From positions 1 through 32,021 of the forward strand of contig JALELH010000003.1 in assembly GCA_022768865.1 (NCBI GenBank): a DNA stretch of 32,021 nucleotides, read 5' to 3'. Position 1 is the first letter of the stretch, and each line of letters opens with the position of its first letter. Origin of the DNA: Spirochaetia bacterium. GTDB taxonomy: Bacteria; Spirochaetota; Spirochaetia; Treponematales; Treponemataceae. Made by a program: the position numbers and the translations under genes. The notes beneath the pieces were generated by a model, which was not told the DNA's origin, ran no database searches, and saw only the letters and a list, made by a program, of their open reading frames with translations. Positions 16,247 through 23,308 of the stretch are shown one piece after another.

Positions 16247-16326
16247 CATCAACATTTTGGAAGGTAAAAATGTCCGTTCATCAACATTTTAGAAGGTAAA
16301 AATGTCCGTTCATCAACATTTTGGAA
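16247..16326 (-). repeat. Tandem repeat array upstream of ATPase 2 (32-bp period, 2.5 copies)
   Basis: Two 32-bp copies (16247-16278 and 16279-16310, one mismatch) and a 16-bp partial (16311-16326). Read in the direction of the gene, a unit contains GGACATTTTTACC and AAAATGTTGATG. TTGATG followed by CAAAAT or TAAAAT with 19-bp spacing may be overlapping promoter boxes. The array starts 9 bp before the ATG, mirroring the layout at ATPase 1 with a different sequence. Confidence 0.85.
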
Positions 16327-16402
16327 TATTTTTGACTTTATTGCAAGGTTTGGGCAATTCTGACGGTATAACTCAGCATGTTATTGAAAATGAGCAACTA
16401 AA

Positions 16403-16603
16403 TTATATTTTAAGAAACTCTTCTATGGAATCCAGTATATAACTTTTACCCTGCGTATGCAAAACTTCGGCATTTTGCATCAGGTATTCCATGGCACCAC
16501 TTTTTGAAAACATTGCAGAAACTTTGCTTGCAGGAATATTTTTATAAACGGCATATTCTTCTATGCACCAGGAAAGAAAAAACGCAATATCTTCATCTGT
16601 CAT
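16403..16603 (-). CDS. DUF3791-family small protein
   Basis: 66 residues from the ATG at 16603. The ORF can be extended to 16627, but this start overlaps the preceding stop by only 11 bp and has AAGG about 10 bp upstream. The sequence is a standard DUF3791 pattern: FFLSWCIEEYAVYKNIPAS, then FSKSGAMEYL, VLHTQGKSYILDSIEEFL. DUF3791 genes are commonly found beside DUF3990 genes. A partner or antitoxin-like role is a guess from context. It is the last gene of a three-gene minus-strand operon. Confidence 0.75.
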   Translation of the reverse strand: MTDEDIAFFLSWCIEEYAVYKNIPASKVSAMFSKSGAMEYLMQNAEVLHTQGKSYILDSIEEFLKI

Positions 16604-16820
16604 TTTGCTCTGCCTTGTATGTGTCATAAAGCCCTACCCATCCAAGATGCCACAGTTTTGTAGATTCGTCAGCCAAAATCTGTTCTGTTTTGGAAGCATA
16701 GAATTTTTCTACAGCCTTAGTAATGGGAATGTTTTCTTCCTTTGCAATCTGCACTGCAACTTTTGCAATCTTAAACGGGAAAAATATATGCACATTCTGT
16801 TGTGTTATTTCCGGGAACAT
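16593..16820 (-). CDS. Small protein of the DUF3990/DUF3791 module
   Basis: 75 residues. No named domain is certain. [20 protein letters not shown], then [20 protein letters not shown] and GLYDTYK resemble the small helical proteins encoded with DUF3990 and DUF3791 genes. The start is fixed by AAGGAG with a 7-8 bp gap inside the end of the DUF3990 gene, giving a 16-bp overlap. It overlaps the next gene by 11 bp. Such stacking suggests fixed stoichiometry and a shared complex. Confidence 0.7.
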   Translation of the reverse strand: MFPEITQQNVHIFFPFKIAKVAVQIAKEENIPITKAVEKFYASKTEQILADESTKLWHLGWVGLYDTYKAEQNDR

Positions 16821-17302
16821 GGCAAAATCTCCTTGTTAAAAGAAAGCAGCTTTAATGATTTTTCTGTGTGAAACAAAATCTGATCAACAAACACCCAAGT
16901 GCGTAGTTCCTTCAAAAGCGTTGACTTTTCCATAAAACCATTTTCAAAGGCATTAAGACTTGCATATACACGATCATTTGCAACAGCACCTTTTACAATA
17001 TCAAAATTATGGCTGAAATCAAAATTCAACCGGTTGGACATTATAAAATCAAGCCATTCTTCATCAGCACTAGTAAAGTTTTTTATATTAAGTTTTTTAT
17101 CAGATAAAAAATTATCGTCAACGTTAAAAACGCTTACAGTTGCAGTTCCTGATTTTTCACGGATTGTTTTATTGACAGCCCATTTTTCAGCCTGTTCAAA
17201 ACTCGTAGTTGTATAAAAACCAATGCCAAAATCCAAAGTTTTTTCTGGAACAATGATTTGAGGCTCTTTTACTAAAACATTACTTCCGTGATATAAAAGC
17301 AT
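16805..17302 (-). CDS. DUF3990-family protein, putative ADP-ribosyltransferase-like effector
   Basis: 165 residues. [15 protein letters not shown] at the N terminus, [19 protein letters not shown] (residues 25-43), GAVANDRVY and [16 protein letters not shown] are the characteristic DUF3990 blocks. I recall this family as belonging to the ADP-ribosyl fold clan; the YHGS His and the FYTTT segment would sit at the NAD pocket. Enzyme activity is not shown by the sequence alone. It heads a three-gene operon with two small helical proteins. This arrangement resembles a toxin with small partners, although antitoxins usually come first. A TAAAAT box lies 6 bp before the ATG and there is no Shine-Dalgarno. 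Confidence 0.8.
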   Translation of the reverse strand: MLLYHGSNVLVKEPQIIVPEKTLDFGIGFYTTTSFEQAEKWAVNKTIREKSGTATVSVFNVDDNFLSDKKLNIKNFTSADEEWLDFIMSNRLNFDFSHNFDIVKGAVANDRVYASLNAFENGFMEKSTLLKELRTWVFVDQILFHTEKSLKLLSFNKEILPCSRK

Positions 17303-17308
17303 GTAGAC

Positions 17309-17314
17309 ATTTTA
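17309..17314 (-). promoter_or_regulatory. -10 hexamer of the DUF3990 operon
   Basis: TAAAAT on the minus strand, 6 bp before ATG 17302. The -35 at 17-bp spacing (TAGCAA) is weak. The placement again predicts a leaderless mRNA. Confidence 0.35.
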
Positions 17315-17386
17315 CATCATCTAGTTTTAGTTTGCTAGGGTTTCAGTTAAAGCTGTAATTTTCTTTATATTTGCGGCTTCTTGTAC

Positions 17387-17414
17387 ACTTTAAACGGTCG
17401 TTTTTTGTAGCACT
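17387..17414 (+). repeat. 28-bp intergenic repeat, copy 1
   Basis: The unit ACTTTAAACGGTCGTTTT followed by TTGTAGCACT. It contains the 12-bp dyad AAACG-GT-CGTTT. The second copy at 17532-17559 differs only in the two central bases. It lies about 85 bp upstream of the DUF3990 start, on the opposite strand. It may be a protein-binding site. Confidence 0.85.
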
Positions 17415-17472
17415 CATAGTTCCCCTAGTTTATCAAAAGCTAAGAAATTTATCCATATACATTCAGTTTATA

Positions 17473-17567
17473 TAACGAATTAAAATGCTTTCTGTTTATA
17501 AAAACTTAGTGAGCTTGGCTGAAAAGCTGATACTTTAAACGACCGTTTTTTGTAGCACTTTTCGTTA
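17473..17567 (+). other. attC-like imperfect inverted repeat (speculative)
   Basis: TAACGAA at 17473-17479 is complementary to TTCGTTA at 17561-17567, and inner TGCT (17486-17489) pairs with AGCA (17554-17557). The spacing (95 bp) and TAAC...GTTA ends recall integron attC sites. The outer boxes (ATATAAC and GTTAGGA) match the RYYYAAC and GTTRRRY rules only partly. No integrase gene is present here. Confidence 0.25.
17532..17559 (+). repeat. 28-bp intergenic repeat, copy 2
   Basis: The unit ACTTTAAACGACCGTTTT followed by TTGTAGCACT, 145 bp from copy 1 and in the same orientation. Its 12-bp core AAACGACCGTTT is the exact reverse complement of the core in copy 1. Confidence 0.85.
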
Positions 17568-17617
17568 GGACGCCCTATACAAAACACTATATCTAATTAA
17601 GAGCAAGCAAAATTAGC

Positions 17618-17870
17618 GTTTAAGAAGAAACATATATTGTGTTTATTAACTGACACAAATTATGTTTATTAACTAACACAGATTGTGTTTATTAACTGAC
17701 ACAATTTGTGTTTATATACTAATACACGTTGTGTTTATTAACTAACATATGTTGTGTTTATTAACTGACACAGGTTGTGTTTAAGCTAAGACACAATATT
17801 TGTTCTAGCTAGAACAATAATTTTGTTTAAGCTTCAACACAACTATTGTTACAGACAATACAATGGCCTT
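17618..17870 (+). repeat. 23-bp tandem repeat array, eleven units
   Basis: GTT recurs every 23 bp exactly from 17618 to 17848. The central units (17641-17778) read GTTTATTAACTGACACA plus six variable bases ending mostly in TTGT; the outer units are diverged. Most units keep GTT-N8-(A/G)AC, a 14-bp interrupted palindrome, which is perfect in the unit at 17802 (GTTCTAGCTAGAAC). The junctions also form palindromes (for example ACACAATTTGTGT). The array ends where homology to the Rpn gene begins. The function is unknown; iteron-like binding sites or hairpin DNA are possibilities. Confidence 0.9.
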
Positions 17871-17881
17871 GCATAGTCAAA

Positions 17882-17914
17882 AAAAGGCCTTGTTCAGCAC
17901 AAACAAGACCTTTT
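17882..17914. terminator. Bidirectional terminator-like hairpin
   Basis: A 13-bp stem with one mismatch (AAAAGGCCTTGTT paired with AACAAGACCTTTT) and a 7-nt loop, with an A run on the left and T run on the right. It would fold on both strands and terminates best in the minus direction (TTTTT follows). It lies between the 23-bp array and the Rpn remnant. Confidence 0.45.
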
Positions 17915-17944
17915 ACATCTGATTTTTAACAATTTGCGTAACTG

Positions 17945-18696
17945 AATGCTTACTATGAAAGCAAGGGCGTGCGATTGGATGTCTACGTAAAAGACAGCGA
18001 ACATATTTATGACATCGAAATCCAGACCTACCACGATAAAAACTTAGCTAAGCGCACCCGTGTTTACCAGTCTATGATAGATGCGGATAACCTTATGCGC
18101 GGGCAAGATTATCTTGAACTTAAAGAAAGTTTCGTAATTTTTATTACAACCTTTGACCCCTTTGGTTATGAAATGCCTGTTTATACTTTCAAAAATATCT
18201 GCAAGGAAAATAAAGGAATCACATTGCAGGACGATACTTCAAAGATATTCTTTAATGCAACTGCCTACAAAAAATTTCTAGGGAATTGTTCTAGTTTTGC
18301 GAAAGCAAAACTAGCGGCAAAAGTTATTTGAATAGAATACAACTAAACAGCAATGCTTTTGCCGTTGCCATAAGAAAATTTATGAGTTATCTTTTAAATA
18401 AAGAACCTACGGATGATTTTACAAGAACGCTTGACGGTCTAGTAAATACCATAAAAAGCAATAAGCAGTTCAGAAAGGGGTATGACAGTATGGGTGCAGT
18501 CTGGTATATGGATGCAAAAAGAGAGGGAAAATTAGAAGGTATCTCTATCGGCAAACAGCAGGGCATTTCTATTGGTGCCTTCCAAAAGGCAATGGAAGAC
18601 GCTAAAAACTTTCTGTCTATGGGGTTATCCATAGAACAAATTGCAAAAGGTACAGGTTTATCAATAACAGAAGTACAGAAACTGGCAGGCAAATAA
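17945..18696 (+). pseudogene. Rpn family nuclease/transposase remnant, truncated and broken
   Basis: Frame 1 (17945-18331) reads NAYYESKGVRLDVYVKD, then YDIEIQTYHDKNLAKRTRVY, FVIFITTFDPFGYEMPVYTF and FFNATAYKKFL. These are the typical blocks of Rpn/PD-(D/E)xK 'nuclease family transposases', with D in RLDVY and E-x-Q in DIEIQ as catalytic residues. About 50 N-terminal residues are missing, and a one-base shift near 17944 separates a possible VT from NAYY. After a TGA at 18331 the family resumes in another frame (18328-18696): FMSYLLNKEPTDDFTRTLD, a variable GISIGKQQG stretch, and LSIEQIAKGTGLSITEVQKLAGK. The break coincides with a palindromic segment. It is probably inactive, although the first part still has a GTG at 17969. 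Confidence 0.8.
18291..18364 (+). repeat. Nested palindromic segment inside the Rpn remnant
   Basis: A perfect hairpin with a 10-bp stem and GAAA tetraloop (CTAGTTTTGC / GCAAAACTAG, 18291-18314) is followed directly by CGGCAAAAG (18315-18323), whose complement CTTTTGCCG lies at 18356-18364. The segment sits exactly where the two Rpn frames are disconnected, as expected for a small palindromic insertion. Confidence 0.7.
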
Positions 18697-18708
18697 ACCG
18701 TAAAATCA

Positions 18709-18737
18709 AGGGTTTCGGAAATGTTGCCCGAAACCCT
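18709..18737. terminator. Hairpin terminator between convergent genes
   Basis: A perfect 10-bp stem (AGGGTTTCGG / CCGAAACCCT) with a 9-nt loop, 15 bp beyond the stop of the 1518-residue TPR gene (minus strand) and 12 bp beyond the Rpn remnant (plus strand). The T tract is short, so it is a moderate terminator in either direction. Confidence 0.6.
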
Positions 18738-18751
18738 GACCCTATAAAATC

Positions 18752-21700
18752 CTAATATCCCAGTGCTTTAAGCATGTTATCTACCTGGTCGGCCTTGTAG
18801 TCCGGTGCTATAAGCTGAAGTTTTGCAAGGCATTTTGCCGCTGTTGCACTGTCGCCTTTTTCGTAGGCAATGTTGGCAAGTTCAAAAAGGTGGTCATTGC
18901 TGGCCGGTTCCTTTGCAATCAGCTGTTCATAAACTTTTCTGGCATTTTCGTAGTCTTTTGCAGCAGCATAGGTTCTTGCCAGGTTCTGCATTACGGTTAA
19001 ATCCTTTGGGTTTACTTTTAGTGCCTTGTTATAGTGTTCCGCAGACTTTGTAAAATCAGAAATCCTTCTGTAGGCTGTTCCCAGGTTATTGTTTACCTCA
19101 AAGTTGTCCGGTTCCACATTGTAGGCATTGGTAAGGGCAAGGATTGCTTCTGTGTCTTTCTTTTGCTTCATGTAGACTGTGCCCAGGTTTGTATTGGCCT
19201 TTACGTGTTTTGGGTCCAGCATAAGAACTTCGTTGTAAAGCCTTACGGCATCTTCATCTTTTGCACTGTCCTGCATCATAAGCCCATAGTTGTAGACTAT
19301 GTTTGCCTTTACGGAATTTTCTGTGCGTTCCCTTGCATCGTATGCCTTTACGGCATAATCTAAGGCTTCTGCCTTTTTGTTCTGGCCATACATAACCGTA
19401 GAAAGATTGTAGTATGTAAGTGCGTTTTTTTCTTTTGTTGCATCAGGGCAGGCAAGTGCCTTCTTTAAATAGCTTTCTGCATTTACATAGTCTTTCTTTT
19501 CTATTAAGCATGCACCAAGTTCCTGATATATCTGTGCACGGTTTGGGTTTACGGCAAGGGCTTTTTTAAAGGCTTCTGCTGCACTGCTGTAATCTCCCAT
19601 ATCCATTAATACGTGGCCCTGGCCAAGGTATGCATTTTCGTAGGCCGGGTTTACGTCTGTTGCCATCTTGTAATATTTTAAGGCATCCTGTTTTTTGTTT
19701 AGCTGTTCGCTTACATAGCCTGAATTGTAGCATGCCGGTGCATAGGCTCCGTTTATGTTCATTGAATTCTGAAATGCTACAATGGATGCGTCGTATTTTT
19801 TCTGCATGGCAAGAACACGTCCCAGCTGATAAAAATACATAAAGTTTGCAGGATTTTTTGCAATGGCGTCATTAAGGAACTTTTCTGCTTCTGCAAAGTT
19901 TCTTTTGTTTAGTGCGTCTATGCCTGCAATATAAAGGGTGTCTGGAGACGCAGAAGAAAACTTAAGTGCGCTTTTTGCCATCTGGCCAGAAAGGTTTTCC
20001 AGCTTCTTTTTGTCTGCGCCTGTTGCTTTTTCAGAAGCGTCGTAAAGTGCCTTTGCCATCTGGTCTAGCTTTTCTGCTGAATATTTTTCATCATCTGCAG
20101 GAAGTTTAGATTCTGCATTGGCAAATTCTTTTGCAGCACCTTCTATGTCTCCCTGTGCAAGCAGCTGCTTGCCGCGTGCTATGGAATCTTCTATTTCTTT
20201 TCTGAGCTGTGTTTCTGCATTTTTTGCAGCTTCTTCTTTTGCTTTCTGTTCCTGCAATAGTTTTTGTTCCGCTGCTATCTTAGCTGCTTCTTCCTTTGCC
20301 TTTTTTTCTGCTTCTTCTTTTTCTTTTTTTGCAGCAGCGTCTTTTAATTCTGCTTCCTGCTTCAGGCGCTTTTCTTCTGCAAGTTTTCTTGCATTTTCTT
20401 CCTTCTTAAGCTTTTCTTCGGCAGCCTTTCTTGCGTTTTCTTCCTTGCGCAGTTTTTCTTCTGCTTCTTTTTTTACCTGTTCTATAAGCTTGTCTTCTGC
20501 TGCCTTTTTTTCTGCAGCTTCCTGAAGAATGCGTTCCTGCTGCTGTCTTCTTGCAACTTCTTCTTTTGAAAGAACAGGGTTTCCGTTTTCGTCATATCCT
20601 AAGACGCCTAAGTCTACGCCGTCTTTCTTTGCTTTTGTTACGGCATCTTTTTTAAGGTTAGAAATCTTTTCCTGCAGCTTTTTTGTTTCTTCATCGTTTC
20701 CGTCTGCATTTATTGAATTAAGCAAAGTAAGTGCTTCGTCGTATCGGCCTTCTTTTATGAGCTGTTCTGCAAGTTTTGCCTTTTCTTCGTTGCTCATGTT
20801 TCCTGTTTTGGAAAGAACTTCGTTCTGCTTTTTAAGTCTTTCTGCGCGGTCCATAAAGGCCTTTGCTTCAGGGCTTGTGGCATCTACTTTTCCTATCTGG
20901 TCTATTATGGAAGATGCAGATTCAAAGTCTCCTTCCTTCATGAGCCTTTCTACTGTGTCAAGGATTTCGTCTCCGCGGCCTTCTTCTATGGCTTTTGATA
21001 TTGCCTGTTTTTTAAGGCCGTCTATTTCCTTTTTAAGTTTCTGGCCTTCCGGGCTGTCTTCAGATATTTTTGCAGAACTTAAAAGTTCAAGGGCCCCGGC
21101 ATAATCTCCGTCTGCAATCATCTGCTTTGCCTGTTTTATGATTTCGTCTGTCTTTCCGTTTTCTATGGCTTTTTTAAGAGTTTCCTGTTTTTTTGCGTTG
21201 AGCTGTTCCCTTAGTTTCTGTGCTTCTTCTGAATTGCCTGCAATGTTTACCATGCCTAAAAGTTCAAGGGCTGAGGCATTGTCTTCGTTGTTGTTTAGTT
21301 TATCGGCGGTTTTAAATACATCATCGATTCTGCCTTCTGCAAGGGCGCGTTCTACCGTGTCTTTTTTTAATGCCTTTATTGAATTCCTGAATGCACGGGA
21401 TTCCGGATCATCTCCTTCTGCTTCTGCGGAACTTAAAAACTCAAGTGCAGAACTGTAGTCTCCGTCAGAAATCATCTGCTTTGCGCGGGCTATTATTTCT
21501 TCCTGTTTGCCGTCTTCAAAGGCTTTTTTTACAGCTTCTTTTTTTAGCTGGTCTAACTGTTCCCTGAGTTCTGCAGATTCTTCGTCATTGCCTTTTACTT
21601 CCATGTAGGACAAAAGTTCCAGGGCATTTACGCTGTCTCCGTTTTTGTTCATGGTGTCTATGGCATCTAAAAGTTCCCTGCCCCTGCCATTTTCCAGGGC

Positions 21701-23308
21701 CTTGTTTACGGCATCTTTTTTCAGGGAATAAATCTGATTCCTCATCATTCTTGATTCAGTGCTGTTGCCCTTTATGTCAAGAAGATTTAAAAGTTCCAGT
21801 GCAGGAATTTCCTGACTGCTTTCTATTAGTTGTTTTGCTGTGTCTATGACTTCCTGTGCCCTGCCGTCCTGTACAGCTTTTTCTGCTATGCTTTTTTCCA
21901 GCTGCTTCAGTTTTTGTTTTAATGCAAGGGTATTTTCGTCATCACCGTCTATTGATGAACCTATTGCTGCAAGTTTCAGTGCTTCTGCATATTTGCCTTT
22001 TGCGGCAAGTTCTTCTATTGTCTTTAATACTTCGTCTATCTTGCCGTCTGCAAGGGCTTTTTCTATGCCGGTCTTTATAAGGCCAGCTACTTTTTTTCTG
22101 AGTTCTGCAGACTTTTCATCGTTACCGCTTATGTTAAGGCCGCTTAAGATTTCCAGTGCCTGTGCATACTGGCCCTTCTCTATCAGGCGCTGGGCTTTGG
22201 CAATTATTTCTTCAGGAGACAGTCTTTCTATGGATGTGCCCATTCCGCTGAAAAACTTTATGCCTACGCCGATTCCGGTGCCAAAGAGTGCAAGCAGCAG
22301 GAATATTATAGGAATGATTTTCTTTTTGCCTTTTTTGCCTTCTGTCTTTTTTTCTAATTTGTCTGCACTTTTTCTTAAGCCTGAATCCTGCATCATTTTT
22401 TCTAAGGCAAGGTAATCATTGTTTTTTATTTCCGGTTCTTCTTTTGGAGGAGTTGCCATTGTATTGCTTTCAGGCTGTTCTGCTGTTAATGTTGAACTTG
22501 CGTTGCTTTCTGTTTTGCTAGCCGGCACTTCTTTTGCAGAACTTAAGTCTGTATTGTTTACAGGCTGTTCTTTTGCAGAAGTTAAGTCTGCATTGTTTGC
22601 CGGCACTTTTTTTGCTGACTCTGAGCTTACCTTGCTTACGGCTGGCTCTTCCGTTGGGGAATTTGTTTCTGCATTGTTTGCAACGGGGGCTGCAACGGGT
22701 ATCTTTACCATTACGCCTACCGGGGAAAGTTCTGTTTCTTTTGTTTTCTTTGCTGCTGCTTCTGCTGATGGCTCTTTTTTTACGGCAGCTGGTTTTGCTG
22801 CACTTTTTCTTGCTGCAGGCTTTTTAGCAGCTTTAGCCACTGATTCATCTGCAGATGTTTTAACTGCCGCAGGCTTTTCTTCTGCGCCGGCTTTTTTTGC
22901 AGCTGTTGTTTTTCTTGATGCAGTTGTTCTTGCCGCAGGCTTTTCTTCTGCCTTTTCAGTTTTCTTTGCAGCAGTTGTTTTCTTTGCAGCAGTTGTTCTC
23001 TTTACTGCTGCAGTCTTTTTTGTTTCTGCATTTTCTGTATCTGTTTCTGCGGTTTTTGCAACTCTTGTTCTTCTTGCGGTCTTTTTTTCTGCATCTTCTG
23101 TTTTAGCAGCTGTCTTTTTTGCAGTTGTTTTAGCTACTGCCGGCTCTGCTTTTTCTTCTGCAGTTTTCCTTGTGGCAGGCTTTTTAGCCGTTGTTTTAGC
23201 TGCAGTCGCGTCTGATACTGACTTAGTTGCCCTTGCCGCAGTTTTTTTTACTGTTTTTTTTTCTTCGTTTATATTTTCTTCACTATTCAAGTTCTGTTTC
23301 GTAGCCAT
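18752..23308 (-). CDS. Large membrane-anchored TPR protein with histone-H1-like tail
   Basis: 1518 residues. Residues about 15-195 are Lys/Ala/Thr-rich (AAKKTAAKK-type repeats), like histone H1 C-terminal tails. Residues 200-320 are a disordered Pro/Asn/Ser region. KKGKKK precedes a single membrane helix at about 326-346 (IIPIIFLLLALFGTGIGVGI), so by the positive-inside rule the tail is cytoplasmic and the rest periplasmic. Residues about 360-830 hold eight tandem 59-residue repeats with a GDY.ALELLSS signature. About 905-1050 is a KAAEEKLKKEE-type coiled coil. From about 1110 to 1518 there are about ten TPRs (AYLGQGHVLMDMGDYSSAAE, NLGTAYRRISDFTKSAEHY). The start overlaps the upstream TPR gene by 26 bp, with GGTAGAC just before the ATG. 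It is probably a scaffold linking envelope and nucleoid; the molecular role is not known. Confidence 0.85.
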   Translation of the reverse strand: MATKQNLNSEENINEEKKTVKKTAARATKSVSDATAAKTTAKKPATRKTAEEKAEPAVAKTTAKKTAAKTEDAEKKTARRTRVAKTAETDTENAETKKTAAVKRTTAAKKTTAAKKTEKAEEKPAARTTASRKTTAAKKAGAEEKPAAVKTSADESVAKAAKKPAARKSAAKPAAVKKEPSAEAAAKKTKETELSPVGVMVKIPVAAPVANNAETNSPTEEPAVSKVSSESAKKVPANNADLTSAKEQPVNNTDLSSAKEVPASKTESNASSTLTAEQPESNTMATPPKEEPEIKNNDYLALEKMMQDSGLRKSADKLEKKTEGKKGKKKIIPIIFLLLALFGTGIGVGIKFFSGMGTSIERLSPEEIIAKAQRLIEKGQYAQALEILSGLNISGNDEKSAELRKKVAGLIKTGIEKALADGKIDEVLKTIEELAAKGKYAEALKLAAIGSSIDGDDENTLALKQKLKQLEKSIAEKAVQDGRAQEVIDTAKQLIESSQEIPALELLNLLDIKGNSTESRMMRNQIYSLKKDAVNKALENGRGRELLDAIDTMNKNGDSVNALELLSYMEVKGNDEESAELREQLDQLKKEAVKKAFEDGKQEEIIARAKQMISDGDYSSALEFLSSAEAEGDDPESRAFRNSIKALKKDTVERALAEGRIDDVFKTADKLNNNEDNASALELLGMVNIAGNSEEAQKLREQLNAKKQETLKKAIENGKTDEIIKQAKQMIADGDYAGALELLSSAKISEDSPEGQKLKKEIDGLKKQAISKAIEEGRGDEILDTVERLMKEGDFESASSIIDQIGKVDATSPEAKAFMDRAERLKKQNEVLSKTGNMSNEEKAKLAEQLIKEGRYDEALTLLNSINADGNDEETKKLQEKISNLKKDAVTKAKKDGVDLGVLGYDENGNPVLSKEEVARRQQQERILQEAAEKKAAEDKLIEQVKKEAEEKLRKEENARKAAEEKLKKEENARKLAEEKRLKQEAELKDAAAKKEKEEAEKKAKEEAAKIAAEQKLLQEQKAKEEAAKNAETQLRKEIEDSIARGKQLLAQGDIEGAAKEFANAESKLPADDEKYSAEKLDQMAKALYDASEKATGADKKKLENLSGQMAKSALKFSSASPDTLYIAGIDALNKRNFAEAEKFLNDAIAKNPANFMYFYQLGRVLAMQKKYDASIVAFQNSMNINGAYAPACYNSGYVSEQLNKKQDALKYYKMATDVNPAYENAYLGQGHVLMDMGDYSSAAEAFKKALAVNPNRAQIYQELGACLIEKKDYVNAESYLKKALACPDATKEKNALTYYNLSTVMYGQNKKAEALDYAVKAYDARERTENSVKANIVYNYGLMMQDSAKDEDAVRLYNEVLMLDPKHVKANTNLGTVYMKQKKDTEAILALTNAYNVEPDNFEVNNNLGTAYRRISDFTKSAEHYNKALKVNPKDLTVMQNLARTYAAAKDYENARKVYEQLIAKEPASNDHLFELANIAYEKGDSATAAKCLAKLQLIAPDYKADQVDNMLKALGY
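20823..22222 (-). repeat. Eight 59-residue protein repeats within the TPR gene
   Basis: Units such as AVNKALENGRGRELLDAIDT...NALELLSYMEVKGND...LREQLDQLKKE recur every 59 residues (177 bp). Conserved positions are KA.E.G...E (helix 1), GDY..ALELL (helix 2) and LK..I..LKK (helix 3). They resemble degenerate helical-repeat units, and the DNA copies have diverged, so they are old. Confidence 0.7.

Noticed and set aside
17618..17870. CRISPR array
   Set aside because: Units are contiguous with a 23-bp period and only about 9 variable bases, themselves similar between units. There are no unique spacers and no cas genes.
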